The translations under genes and the position numbers were made by a program. This document shows positions 11,145-22,818 of a stretch of DNA of 64,000 nucleotides, one piece after another. The stretch comes from Dactylellina haptotyla (lineage: Eukaryota; Ascomycota; Orbiliomycetes; Orbiliales; Orbiliaceae), in assembly GCA_031310005.1 (NCBI GenBank), contig CM062379.1:4526001-4590000 (forward strand), in the 5' to 3' direction. Below the pieces are notes generated by a model. That model did not search any database. It was not told the DNA's origin and saw only the letters and a list, made by a program, of their open reading frames with translations. The stretch's first letter is position 1; each line of letters starts with the position of its first letter.

Positions 11145-13378
11145 CTACCAATCTCTAAACATCATAACTTGCCTATCGATTCTCATAAGCTGGCCCAAGA
11201 GTTTTTCCTCTGTGCGCTTCCATTTTGCCAAATCTGCCAACTCTTTCTTAGTAAGCAACTCCTCCTCATGGCCCTTAACGTCTGTTCTCTCCGACTTTGA
11301 GAGAATCATGGAATTCAACCCTCTTTCGTAATCTATCCTCTGTATGATCCTGCTCATAGCCTTATAGAAGTCATTCAAAATGGCCATTTTGGACATCCCC
11401 TCGTCGAAGTAAAAAAAGTAGAATGTTCTCGCTGGTAAACGCTCCGCAGTCTTTGGGACTTCTTGTATATGAATGAATCCGCGTTCGTGCAATGCGCCTA
11501 GGTGAGAACGGATGTCCTTCTGTCGTAATAGTGCTGTATCCGCAAGTCCCTTTTCATCCATTTTACCTCTATCTTTGATGATGCGAACCAAGCGCGTAGC
11601 AACGCCACCAAATCTCTCTTCGACAATTTGCTCCAGTTCTCGAGTGCAAAGAAGCCTACAGAGTCGTTCTGTATCCACTGTCCAACCGCCGTATTGCATA
11701 CTCCCCTCCTGCTTTGTGACAAATTGATTGGGATCTTCTGCGAGTAACGATAGATGTTTGCGGATGTTTTGTAACTGCTCCTTCTTCTCTTGCGCCGCCG
11801 AAGATAAGTCGTGATTCCCATTCATGCTGACATCGAGGTCGGAGTCCAGATCGGCGTCCAGATCGTAATCGTCGCTGTCACCTTCGGATTCCTCACCCGC
11901 TTCCCCAAATTGGTTATGATTTCCATTGGCCATGTGCCGTTTGGAGCCACTGTTCGCTGAAGACCCGGATGCGATTGAGTTGATAAGGTCGATTGCTTTA
12001 CTTAAAGTGGTACCGATATCAAGAGTTGAGACAACATATTCTGGAGTAGCACATTAGTAACCTTCATAGCATTTCGATACCTGGTCATACTCTTGCCAAC
12101 ATCAGTCAATCCTTTTTCTATCCTGTGACTGATCGCCTTCTTTTCTATATGTTTCAATAGCTCGGCGTAAACTTGTGAGGTGGCTTTCCCAATCCGAGAT
12201 TCCACCCAGCGAACGAGCTCTTCATTTCTGAAGATAGCGAGGAATTTCGAGTGGTTGACACGCAGAACAACGGTTCCCTGTTTTTAATTATTAGATATGG
12301 GAAAGCCTTCTAACATTGAAATCGAAGGCACTAACGTCAATCTCCCACTCTTCTCCGTCAGTCTCATTGGCGGAAGAAAATCTAGCCCGCTTGCGAGCTC
12401 TCCCTTCCTGGTAGTCCGATTTCCGCTTCAGGCCAAAATTTTTGTTGTCAAGGTCGGTTGATAAAGCTTCCATCTTCTCGGCAACTTTTTCGTCAATCGC
12501 TTTCTTCATCTTGGCTTGCATCGCCGCCGTTATCCCTGCTTGTTCGGAGGTAATCTTCTGCCGGATAGCATTCTCGGTATCGATTGCAGGGTGCATGTGG
12601 TGGAGTTGGACGGGGATCAGGAATTTTTCCTGCATCAGGGATACGATGTGTTTAGAAATCTGGGCTGCGCTTGTTATCTGTGACGTCCCCGTGGCTTCCG
12701 AGGCACTGATGGGTGTTCCATTTGGAAGGGTGCCATTGGTTTTGGTTTTGGTTGAGGTGCCATACGCTGAGATGAAATCCGAAACCCTCGCGTGGCCGAG
12801 GAGTAGGAAGTTACTAATAACAGAAGCGGCCTGTATTCACTCCATTAGAAACGATTTATTGAGCGGTTCGGTTTTGAAGCGATTCCAGCTTACGTCAGTT
12901 CCAAAGCGTTCTTCGATGGTCCGGACTATCCGGCCAGAGTGCAGGAGCTCGTATATCTGTAGCCAATTGCATTCATAGTAGGTTGCATCGCGACCACCAT
13001 CGTCGTGTGTGTAGTGTAGGACGAGGTGCTGCTGTATGAGGACGACCAAGGTTTGTTTGACAACTTTCTCGGGGATCTTGACTCTTCTCACGATGGTGTG
13101 GAGCGCCGAACGACCATATTCAAGTAGCACTGCGACCACTCTCTATAAGAATCCGAGAAAGAGAAAAAGGGAGAGAGAGGGAGATAATTAGACCAGGGAC
13201 CATGGAGATTTCGTTCGAGGGGATACGAACCGAGGAGAGTTCGCCGTAGGTGTCTCTGACGAGGATCGTGCAGAGCTCGACCGCGTTCTGGATGACTGGA
13301 GTGTTAGCGGGAAGACGAAGGGAAGACTGAAGAAGAAGACGGTGTTCGAATAGGGTCTGGGCGCGCTACCTGCTGCAT
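11145..13378 (-). CDS. RPC82: RNA polymerase III subunit RPC82 (RPC3)
   Basis: Six exons (13378-13370, 13287-13231, 13142-12894, 12830-12336, 12277-12091, 12040-11145) give 630 residues. The protein has the winged-helix layout of RPC3/RPC82: an N-terminal HTH region (NAVELCTILVRDTYGELSS, then LLEYGRSALHTIVRR), a lysine/arginine-rich patch near residue 240 (GRARKRARFSS), and the C-terminal RPC3 domain (RDVKGHEEELL, KRTEEKLLGQLMRIDRQVM). An acidic insert (DLDADLDSDLDVS) lies at about residues 378-390. RPC82 joins RPC34 and RPC31 in the Pol III initiation subcomplex. The first exon is just ATG-CAG-CAG (9 nt), supported by phase and by a CGCTAACAC branch site in the following intron. The intron at 12090-12041 is 50 nt and contains TTACTAATG. 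Divergent from QCR2. Confidence 0.92.
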
Positions 13379-14053
13379 TATAGATGAGATATAGATGTAT
13401 TATGGCTAGTGGTGTTTGAATGGAGTTGGTGTGTGTGCAGTTGCTATAAGAAAGGCATGGCTGGGATGTGGATATTGTGACCTCGAAACGGAGGTACTTG
13501 AGGAGGATGAGGCGGAGCGGGAGGGGCGGTTGCAGTAATTGAACGTCCCAATTGAAGATGTGACACCCGTGCACCCGTGTGAATGCGAGGCCCAGGGGGG
13601 GTAGCGGGGGGGTAGCGTCGATGATGTCCACGGTGATGTCGAGGTCGAGGTTGAGGTCGAGGTCGAAAGTGTCGTTCGGATGAGTCTTGCGCACCAGCAA
13701 AACAGCCCGCCAGAAATTTTTGCGGGTGTGTTGCGGCGGGCCAATGAGAGCCGAGGAAAATCGGATGTTCTGCTGTGACGTCCGTCCCGAAACGACATCC
13801 CACTTCGAAGCACTTCTCTTCCTCGACATCCTCTCTCGATCCGGACTGCATTGCCGTGCATTCGTTCATTGGCTCCCGCGAAGTGTAAGTGTCCTCGCAT
13901 TCCATGTCCATTAAATCTGCCCGTGTCTTCGGTTTCCGCCTTGTTCAATTGACGCTGACTGGTCCGTTCGCCGCCCAGGTCTCTCCTTCTCGCTATTTCT
14001 CGCTTCCTCCTCCTCCTCCCGTTCCAACCATCTTCACACTGCCTGCGGTTCCG
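13379..14053. promoter_or_regulatory. Divergent promoter region RPC82 / QCR2 with GTCGAG-type tandem hexamers
   Basis: 675 nt between the two ATGs. Positions 13638-13666 carry four to five imperfect tandem copies of a GAGGTC hexamer, and 13595-13616 has two long G runs. The side next to QCR2 is pyrimidine-rich (CTCCTCCTCCTCC at about 14007-14019), as in fungal 5' leaders. Confidence 0.55.
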
Positions 14054-15642
14054 ATGCTCCCTGTCCGAAACGCTGTCGCCCGTGGGGCTTCGAGGCAGTG
14101 GCTAAAGTCTTCCTCGCTGTCGCCTATACGGCACACCAGAGCCTTTGCCTCTCCCACTACCGCGCCTTTCACCTACGAGGTTTCCGATGCCACTGGCACC
14201 AAGGTCGTGTCCAAAGACACCGGCTCGCCAACTGCCTCTCTGGCTGTCGTCATAAAGGCTGGTAGCAGATACCAGCCCCTTCCCGGTATTTCTCATGCGC
14301 TTGAACATTTTGCATTCAAGGTACGCCGACCAATACAATTATATCTCTTATCTATTCTGGCAGCTTCACCAAATTTTGTCAATTGGCTGAGACAAGAGAC
14401 ATTAACGCCGCGGATTAGAGCACATCAAAACGGACAGCTTTATTTATTACCAGAGAAGTCGAGCTTATGGGCGGTGTCCTGGAGACATCTCTATCAAGAG
14501 AAAACATCGTCTACAAAGCCAGGTTCTTGAGGGGCGACCTGCCCTACTTTGTAGAACTCTTAGGAGATGCCGTCACCAAAACCAAGTTCCACGGTACGTC
14601 TTCACACCGAGCATCTAAGCCATCCCTAGCTGCTGATATTGGCACCTTTTACCTCCAGGCTACGAGTATATTGAGCGCGTAATACCCGCGCTGGACCACG
14701 AAGTCCAAGTTCATTACTCCGACCCCAGCTTTGTCGCCCTCGAGGCTGCTCATGCTAGCGCATACCATCACGGTCTCGGACTCGATAAGCTCAGCGTCGT
14801 TAGAAAAAGCTTTGGGGCCCAGGAGATCGCCGATTTTGCTGCAAAGACTTTCAACAAGGGGAACCTATCCCTTGTTGGATCCGGAGTTTCCCACAGCGAG
14901 GTCACAAAATACGCAGGGGAGTTCTTCGGTGATCTCGGCACCGGTAGCCAGGTCACCGGTAGCGCGCCAACATATTACGGTGGCGAGACCCGTTCTTGGT
15001 CCAAGACCGGAAATGCCGTCGTAATTGCCTTTCCTGGGTCTGCCGGAGGACCAGCATTCAAACCTGAATTCAACATCCTCTCGTATCTTCTCGGAGGGGA
15101 ATCGACAATTAAATGGTCACCTGGAAACTCTCTTTTAGGGAAGGCCGTCCAAAATCACGCCGGCGTCAGCGCGGTGGCTAGGAACATCGCCTATTCAGAT
15201 ACAGGTTTGTTCTACATCTCTGTCAGCGGCCCAGCCACCAGCCTTAAAGCCGCCCTCCCGGATGTTGTTGCCGCCGTCAAGAATGTGTCCAGCCTCACGG
15301 CTGAGGACCTCAAGAGAGCCATTCAGAATGCCAAATTCGACTTCTACTCTGCTGCCGAGGAGAATGCTCTATCCATGGAGTCGATCGGACAGAGCATTAT
15401 CGCAACCGGAAAGGTCCCCCAGGTTCAAGAGTCGATCAAGGCTCTTGAGGGCGTTACTTTAGACAGCGTCAAGAAGGTTTGTGATTCCGCATTTTTTTCC
15501 TACCTTTCCTATCTCGGCCGCAATACTAACTTGTCTGTCGATCCAGGCCGCCTCTACCCTCTTGGCTGGTAAGGCTGCTGTCGGAACCGTGGGAGATCTC
15601 CACATCCTCCCATACGCCTGCGACATTGGTTTGAATGTATAA
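14054..15642 (+). CDS. QCR2: Ubiquinol-cytochrome c reductase core protein 2 (complex III)
   Basis: Four exons (14054-14320, 14419-14593, 14659-15476, 15547-15642) encode 451 residues. Residues 1-33 are a classic mitochondrial presequence (Arg/Ser-rich, no acidic residues). The M16-peptidase-like fold follows: GISHALEHFAFK, then STSKRTALFITREVELMGG, LSRENIVYKARFLRGDLPYF in two parts, and the C-terminal domain with WSKTGNAVVIAFPG and LSYLLGGESTIKWSPG. These match Qcr2. Core 2 proteins are structural relatives of the processing peptidase; here a HALEH string resembling the HxxEH motif remains, but the family is normally not proteolytic. Start chosen: the ATG that begins the presequence (MLPVRNAVARGA); upstream in-frame ATG codons would add a low-complexity Pro-rich leader. 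The gene ends 761 nt before ATP15. Confidence 0.95.
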
Positions 15643-16403
15643 AGCAATTTTATCCTAGATAGATCGTTTATTCAGATTTGATTTCCAGAAAGCGGCATTC
15701 GCCTTCTACCGCCTACTGATTTTTGAACCTCGACTTTTGAGAAGAAGAAAAGGACGCCTTGTTTATTCAAGATTCTTGTACAGTTAATCTTATAAAACCT
15801 CAATAACCACAAGACCCGGCCTTTCCGATTGGGGAGGTCGCAGTATATATTACTACTCAATTACCCTTTTTATTTATTACTGTCCTTATTGTTCTTATTG
15901 TTCTTATATTCGCTCTGGTATCAACTACTAAGGTGTGTCTATGTGTGTGTGTGTAAGCAACTTCGAGGTTGTTACCCCATAAGGCCAACTTGGCACGGGG
16001 TTCTCTGCTTATTATACAAATTGTTAAAAAATGAAAAATGAAAAGAACAAATGAAATAATATAATATAATAAAACAAACGTGAAAGACCAGGTCTTATCA
16101 CATTGTAAACACAGCCAGATGGCTGCACGATACTCACAGTCTGACGAAGCTGGCTGCACTAATTTGAATGCGAACGCTCCAAGGTTGGTGCATTCGTTGT
16201 TGTGTGTTGGGGTTGAAGCGAGGCTCGGAACAGGCCGCGGAAATTTACCGCCGCTGCTCGACATCCGCCAAAAACCTCAGCACACAAAAGCCTACAAACG
16301 TCACCTCCAAGTTAAATCTCAGCATCTGCATCCTCCGGCCCCATCGTCCACCTTAAGAAGCCCCCGATCCTCCCATATCTTAACGCCCAGATAAATTATC
16401 ACC
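15643..16403. other. Intergenic region between QCR2 and the ATP synthase epsilon gene
   Basis: 760 nt, AT-rich in its first half with a short GT repeat (TGTGTGTGTGTGT near 15941). No coding signal; the second half must include the ATP15 promoter. Confidence 0.65.
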
Positions 16404-16868
16404 ATGGCATTCGCGTGGAAAGCAGCCGGCGTGAGGTGTGTAGCGAAAACCCTGGCAGCCAAATCCCGCCAGAGGACTTCCGAACCCGCCAGCGGAGCCC
16501 TTCAATCCAAACATCACCCGCCACGGGTTCAATTGGCTAACCCGTGCATATGAAATCGTTTAGCTACAACAAGTATCTCTCAATTGCCGCCCAAGCCATC
16601 CGAAAGAGTCTCAAGGAGCAGGCGCGCGCTACTGCTGAACGAAGGAGTCAGATGGAATTGAAGGTCTCCAGATGGGAGGTGGGTTTCCATATCCCATCTC
16701 CAAGATATACACCGTCGAGGTGTCCGAACATTTGGACACGCGATGCGAGCAGCTAAGAAATTGGCATAATTCATGAATGGAAAGGGTACTAACATGATAT
16801 CTCTCTATCTTTCGTAGAACGGAAAGCAAGGCGAGGCCAAGTACTTGGGCACCACTCAACAGGCCTAG
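16404..16868 (+). CDS. ATP15: Mitochondrial F1-ATP synthase epsilon subunit
   Basis: Three exons (16404-16435, 16564-16678, 16818-16868) encode 65 residues, right for this tiny subunit. The sequence begins MAFAWKAAGVSYNKYLSIAA and contains RKSLKEQARATAERRSQMEL, SRWENGKQGEAKYL. The segment Y-N-K-Y-L-x-I-A-A with K-S-L-K-E and the W-E-N-G-K-Q-G block are hallmarks of the mitochondrial epsilon subunit, which sits on the F1 central stalk next to gamma and delta. No cleavable presequence is expected. The introns, 128 and 139 nt, are longer than most in the window. The initial 32-nt exon ends AG with the donor GTGTGT. The identification rests on the full-length match of motifs and length. Confidence 0.93.
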
Positions 16869-17716
16869 TTTCCATAGGAAACAGCAAAGGCAAGATGGCC
16901 CAAATTGAGGGACGTGGACCCTAGGAGGGGGTAACCAATGGAAGGTGGATATGTATATTTTTATGTTTTTTTGTTTTTTTTTTTTCTCGTTTAGATGGAA
17001 GGCGGCCACGGAGAGTGTATATATAATATTGGACTTGAATACAAAAGTCGGCCAGAAACAACCGGCCCCGTATCATATCTTCGATAAAATATAATAACAT
17101 ACAGTCCGACAGAGGAAGCATTTATCCTGAGCCTCATTATGACAGGCATCCAGCATCCAATCTGTTGACGTGTCTCGATACCCCATATCCCGGCCGCATA
17201 GTATTTCGCACTGTGAAAGGGGTCATGCAAGCGCGAATAACAACCGCTATCAAATTAAACGTTGGCGATTCCGAAATCACTGCTCCGACTCTCCGAAGCG
17301 GTGGCCCATGTCATACTTGGTCTCTCGCTGCCCATCCTCGGGCTCCCAAGCGGTGTATTGTGCAACAGCAGCAAGTGGCGTGTGCTTTGAAACCAAGCCG
17401 AAGAGGGGCACACGCAGAATTCGCTCGCAGATCCAACAAAAGCCCCGCGGGCGCTGTCTGAGAAAACGACCCCCACCAACAACCCCGAAGCCAAATTCAA
17501 AAGCGGTCCGTCGTCGTCGTAGTCGAAGTGGGCGATTTTACGTACAGCGTTTGTTTAATTGTTCCTGCTACCACCGCCACTGCTACCATTACCATGTATG
17601 CGCTGCGAGCATTCTCGAGTTCCGGCTCTCTTCGCTGATAAGCTCCACACGACCAGAATCGTCCCAGTAGCTCAATCTCCCGTTTTGCTTCCCGGCGTAT
17701 TTCTACCGCAAAGCAG
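16869..17716. other. Intergenic region upstream of MAK10
   Basis: Contains a T-rich tract (16967-16985) and a 166-codon frame at 17170-17670 that starts with GTG, is Arg/Ser-rich and resembles no family. I see no supported gene. Confidence 0.6.
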
Positions 17717-20700
17717 ATGGCGAACAATAGCGGAGGATTTAGTGACGGTACCTATTCACCCCGTGATTCTATGATGTCGACGGGCGTTTTTTAGATACTC
17801 ATGCAGACCGTTGCTCTCTGGCAGCTTTCGCACGCCTCCACGTGTCGGACAAGGTCACCGATGGCCAACAGTCCTCGACCACCATCACGTCGCCCGCATC
17901 CGCCAATTTTCGAGATGTCACGCAATTATTCCGCCAGGCCTGCCAAGGTAAGCAGATGCTCTCTCCGCTAGAAGTGCTCACCCAAATTTTATATCATTGT
18001 TATTTGGAGTCAAAACACCCATTGACCGGTAATCTACTACAGGCTTGGACGTCGGCCAGTTGGTCAAAGATCCAAATTTCACTTTATTCGAAGCTGTCGG
18101 TGCTCTAGAGGTTGGATATATTTTCCCTAAAAAAGGTACTTGGGATATTTGTAGGGGAAATCGCACTTACCATATTATAATGGATGTTCTTAGATTATGG
18201 ACCCGAAGATGGATAGTGGGCTTCTCAAACCTGGCGAAGAAGACACCCACCCTGAAATATATCAACCTGTACTCCCGGAGGAGATTATAGGCATCATGGA
18301 TCAACTGCTATCAAGCGAGATGTCGTGGCACGATGGAGCAGCCTTATCGCAGACTGTGTTCACTTGCCTGTACATCGACAACCTTCTCAGCCTTGGCCCT
18401 TCCAATATTGAGGAGGCTAAGTTCTCCTTGGCTCAGTCGGATAATCATCAACCAGGCACATCAGCTTATCAGTTACTCCATCTGGTTCTTCGAGCGTACT
18501 GTGTCGGGCTCGTCAAGTGCTGTGATCATGTCAATCGTCAGATCCTCGCAGAACACACGTACGAGGTTAGTCCCATGTTCCTAGGAGTGAATAGTCTTTG
18601 AGGGTACTCAATATCGAACCAAGTCGCTGAAACACTGCTTTCGGTAGGAAGAAGACTTTGTGACGCAAACATATAATGTTTCACTCTTGGAGTTTGTATC
18701 AATCACCGATGTCAACAAGCTTCTCGTGTCGGCTATCGAGTATATCGATAGTGCCTTGGCACCATGGCCAAATAATATAAAAATGGCATTAAAAGCCCGT
18801 TTGGCTTTTCGGAAGTTCTTCTTGGCGGAGCTCTCTCGAGATGTCAAAGACATGGTCGAGAAACGGTCGAATTGGGATGGGTGTATAACCCTTCTGTCGA
18901 CCATCGGAATAACGAGAAATCTTGGGAAGCCTGTTCCCTCAGTTTTCAGCATAGCCGTGCAACGGAAACTAGCTAGCACGGTCCCTCCACGTCCTATTGT
19001 GCAAATTCCATTTGAGGAAGCATTCACAATAGTCTCCCGACTTTGCAAGGACGCCAAAGAAATATTGAGAATCTTAAACTACTCTGGGGCAACGAACTTA
19101 ATGGTATATATGCATTTCCTGAGTCATGATAGCATCATTCTCGGTTTTTTTGCTAATCGCAGTGGTACACAGAGTTTCTTTCTCAGATTTACTGCTCGTA
19201 AGCCGCAGCCATCAACATATGTTAGGTCGTTACTACAGACACTTTTCTTTGGTGATCATATTGCGCTAGGTCGCATGCAAATAAGCCAAATCCTCCTGGA
19301 CGATGTTAAAGAGCTGTGCCTACCATCGGACGATCTTTTCGACCCGCGCAACGAACTCTCCGAAATGCCCACGGATACGCGCTATCAGATACACCAGAGA
19401 ATGAAGTGGTTTGTCGAGAGAGCTGGCAATGTAGGCCCTATGTATCCCAATTTTAGCTTAAGAGGCGACACTAATTCGGATAGTCTTATATAACTCTCTA
19501 CCGAACGATATGCCAGAATCGCTCTCGACTTAGGAGGAATCTTTGTCACCTCATTGTAGATTGGGATGCTTTGCAAATCGAGGTACATATTCTAACAGAC
19601 AGAAGACATACCCTACCTAGAAGTTGACTTTGTGTAGTGCGAAGAAATTGACGGCGAACTACAGCAATTGATAAAGGAGGAACCTGTGCTGCATAATGAC
19701 AATATATCCTACGCTTTCTCTCTTTCGTCTTGGGTTTATCACTACAAGTTGCGCCAGATGGAATGGATTATCTTTCTCGGGTTTGAGTTGGAGGTATATC
19801 TCCCGCACGAATTCGCGGGGATGTATTGGTAAGTCCAAGAGAAAATGTGTTTTTTGAGGAAAGGTATCACTGACTCCTTACAGGTATCTTCAATACTTTT
19901 TGCGAACCCGCCTGCAACATTTGGAGAGGATCCGGCATTTTATTCATCCTAGTGTTGCATCTGATTCACCATTGGCGGGGACAAGATCGAAAGATGCAAT
20001 AGCATCGGCTCAGGATGTGGCGAACGCCCAGGCGACTGTAAATTTTACGCTCCTAGAAGCGGCGGCGCTACAGGAGCTTTGTAGTGCAATGATCTATGCA
20101 AGTCTATATAACCCGTTCGTTTAGCTGGTTTAGTAATATGAAGCTAATTGAACATGTGCAGCTGTATACCGCGCTCGGAAGGTTGGGCCTTGTGAGAATA
20201 CCGCCGCAACCATACAGCTCTGATGCGTTACGTTACGAGTTGCGGATGAAGCCATTTTTAACAATAGGGTGCCCGGATGTCATTCCGTTCGACGATTTCA
20301 AGAGTCTCGTTGATAATCCGGAGATTGATGTATGAAACGCCTTGAACAACACAAGTATCACCTCTAATGATTGAAAGGGCTAACATTTACACCAGACTCT
20401 GGAAATGCTTGAGATGGCTACCGAGAACACCAAGGAAGGCAGAAAAAACTTTGATCTTTTAAGCAAGATGAGTGCCGCATCCTCACACGCAATTCTTTGC
20501 GAAGAGGGGTATCGATTGGTAAGGCATCTTCATTCCTCTTTTTGTTCGAGACCTCCGCTTTTTTAGGGCTATTATTCTGATCTCATTTCGGGGATTTCCA
20601 GAATCTGAGAGAGTACCTGCGTTCCTGTATTGGAGCGGGGGTAGCAATAGTCGTTCTGACTAAAGCTATCAAAACAAATACGCTATTGGATGTGGAGGTT

Positions 20701-20802
20701 GAAATCGACCAAGGCTCATATCACCCTTGGTTCCCGGTTCCTAGAATTGCATCGAAGAAGCGTCCACCGCTACCGGCTGTGCCGCCGGGTACAACAAGGT
20801 AA
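17717..20802 (+). CDS. MAK10: NatC N-terminal acetyltransferase auxiliary subunit Mak10 (Naa35)
   Basis: Twelve exons give 784 residues: 17717-17747, 17795-17947, 18043-18110, 18194-18565, 18648-19103, 19173-19430, 19484-19582, 19638-19828, 19884-20118, 20162-20329, 20396-20518, 20602-20802. The family signature is clear: FTLFEAVGALEIMDPKMDSG, then LLHLVLRAYCVGLVKCCD, RNLCHLIVDWDALQIE, and the end YHPWFPVPRI. Mak10 anchors the NatC complex (Naa30, Naa38) on ribosomes; it has no catalytic site itself. Less certain points: the first exon and its 47-nt intron (the next in-frame start codon would be internal), the 69-nt intron 19104-19172, which is in frame and stop-free so could be retained, and the 43-nt intron 20119-20161 with a GTTTAG donor. 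The core from 18043 to 20802 is secure. It is the most fragmented gene in the window after SSP411. Confidence 0.88.
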
Positions 20803-21580
20803 AATCTACCTACAATCTCCAGTTAGACTTCCAATAGATGATTGTGTGGATAGACGTAATTGGTAGTGTATTGAAAAGGCGAAGGGCCAGGCAGGCACTG
20901 TGCAGCTGTGTTCATTGCATTACATCGCATTGTCTTGTTTCTTTCTTTCTTGCTTCCTTCCTTTCTTCTGCTCCTTCGGAATATTAATTCTGATTATAAA
21001 CTGCCATTGGGTGCAACGTATATGTCCACGTATTTCAACCGGGGCTTCAGATAAGCAATGGGAGTGTATATATATTTACCTACATATATCTCTCTACTTA
21101 AGTATACACTCGAGTATATATCTGCATCTAATCACGCCAAAATAATGTCTTGCGTTGCAGCGTCGGAAGCGGAACCGAGGTTGAAAAAGGGAAATGCGGC
21201 GTGGAGGTTAGGCAGCTTGCCGGCCAGCAAAGATGCTGCCACATGCCAATAATGCCGGCAGGGTGAGCTGGGCGCAAAAACAAGGGCTCCAGCCGACTGG
21301 GTTTCGATGCCATCTGATTTGCCGACGCGACGGTTCTTCTTCTGACCTCACCCTTGATTCCGTTCTTCTTCTTCTTCTTCTTCTTCTTCTTTCTTGGTTC
21401 CGCTCCTTTGCCCAGATCTTACCTTTGCAGCATTATCGTCATCGCCTGTTATAATTATCGTCACGCTGTAGACTATACAACCTCCGTTCCTGCCGCCACT
21501 CGTTTTTGTTTCTTTGTAACTATCTAGCAAAACACACCAACGACTGCCCGTCTACGATTGAAACACACGCAATTTCAAAG
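20803..21580. other. Intergenic region upstream of PMP47
   Basis: 778 nt with TA-rich repeats near 21066-21130 and a TTC trinucleotide run (21363-21390). No supported gene. The last 150 nt probably form the PMP47 promoter and leader. Confidence 0.6.
21363..21390. repeat. TTC trinucleotide microsatellite
   Basis: About nine tandem TTC units in the PMP47 upstream region. Confidence 0.85.
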
Positions 21581-22818
21581 ATGTCTGACAATGTTGCTCA
21601 TGCCATTGCAGGTCTGTAGTCACCCGCCCGCTCTCTTTGCATGACGTGTGCTTAGAGCTTGAGTGGTGATGCTAACTACATAGTTCTCATAACGCAGGCG
21701 CCGGTACTGTTCATCTGATACTGTTATGTTCTTTGTACCCGATATCGACGCTAACACTGTCGTCAACACCAACATAGGAGGCGGCATTGCTTCTATGGTC
21801 CTGACGTACCCTCTTATCACCCTGTCGACTCGGTCCCAGGTTGAAGCCAAGCGAGCTGAAACCTCGGTTGCCGATGCTGTTCGCCGAATCGTCGCCCGTG
21901 AAGGTGTCGCTGGATTATACGCTGGGCTGGAGTCAGCGTTGTTTGGTATCAGTGTTACCAACTTTGTTTACTATTACTGTGCGTTCCTGTGAATACTGGC
22001 CCGCGAGTTCTTTTGAGTTCCTGCTAGACGAGTACCGGGCGTGCTAACTATGCGCGTTCTGTTACTAGGGTATGAATGGTCGAGAGGGGTGTTCGAAGCT
22101 GCCAATGTCCAGAGAGGTATTGGCAAGAAGCTCTCGACATTGGAGAGCATGGCCGCCGGAGCTCTTGCTGGATCCGCAACTGTCTTGTTAACAAATCCTA
22201 TCTGGTATGGCTAAATATTCCGATTTTTTTTATCGGTGCTAGATTAAGCTTATACACTCTAGGGTCGTAAACACTAGAATGACTGCTCGTAAGAGTGATA
22301 AAGTCGAGTCAACATCTGACCTCCCCACACTCGAGAACCCTCGGCCGAGGAAGGCACCATCAACATTGGACGTGCTTCGTCAGCTGATCAAAAATGATGG
22401 CTTCAAAGCCCTTTTCGCGGGCGTCATCCCTGCGCTGGTGCTCGTCATCAATCCAATACTCCAGTACACCATTTTTGAGCAGCTGAAGAATATCTTAGAG
22501 AAAAGAAAGGGCCGCAAGCTCGCCCCTATGGATGCTTTCTACTTGGGTGCTATTGGCAAATTGTTTGCCACCGGCATCACCTACCCGTATATTACGGTTA
22601 AGTCGAGAATGCACGTTGCTGAGAAGGCAGACAGAGATCCTAGCGTGATCCAGAGTCTGAGAAAGATTGTAGATGAAGAAGGCGTGAGTGGGCTGTATAA
22701 GGGTATTGGACCTAAACTGCTCCAGTCTGTGATCACGGCTGCCTTCCTCTTTGCATTCAAGGACGCTTTCTACAATTTGACTGTCCAAGCAAGGGGCAGA
22801 AGGATGATTTCAAAGTAA
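21581..22818 (+). CDS. PMP47: Peroxisomal membrane carrier Pmp47 (mitochondrial carrier family)
   Basis: Five exons (21581-21611, 21698-21703, 21778-21978, 22069-22204, 22263-22818) encode 309 residues. Three carrier repeats are visible with their signature helices: YPLITLSTRSQVE, NPIWVVNTRMT and YPYITVKSRMH, plus the matrix-helix motifs EGVAGLYAGLE, DGFKALFAGV and EGVSGLYKGIG. NPIWVVNTRMT and the start MSDNVAHAIAGAGGGIASM are typical of the peroxisomal adenine-nucleotide carriers (Pmp47/Ant1), which exchange ATP and AMP so that acyl-CoA synthetases can work inside peroxisomes. Exon 2 is a 6-nt microexon (GCGCCG) that supplies the middle of AGAGGG. The introns on both sides carry their own branch sites (TGCTAACT and CGCTAACA). 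Skipping it would also keep the frame. Confidence 0.93.

Noticed and set aside
13188-13948. Several 150-213 codon minus-strand frames over the RPC82 5' end and promoter
   Set aside because: They are Ser/Pro/Thr-rich shadows created by C/T-rich promoter and hexamer repeats. The RPC82 exons in this area use other frames and fit the family.
17170-17670. 166-codon frame upstream of MAK10
   Set aside because: Starts with GTG rather than ATG, is Arg/Ser/Pro low complexity, and resembles no family.
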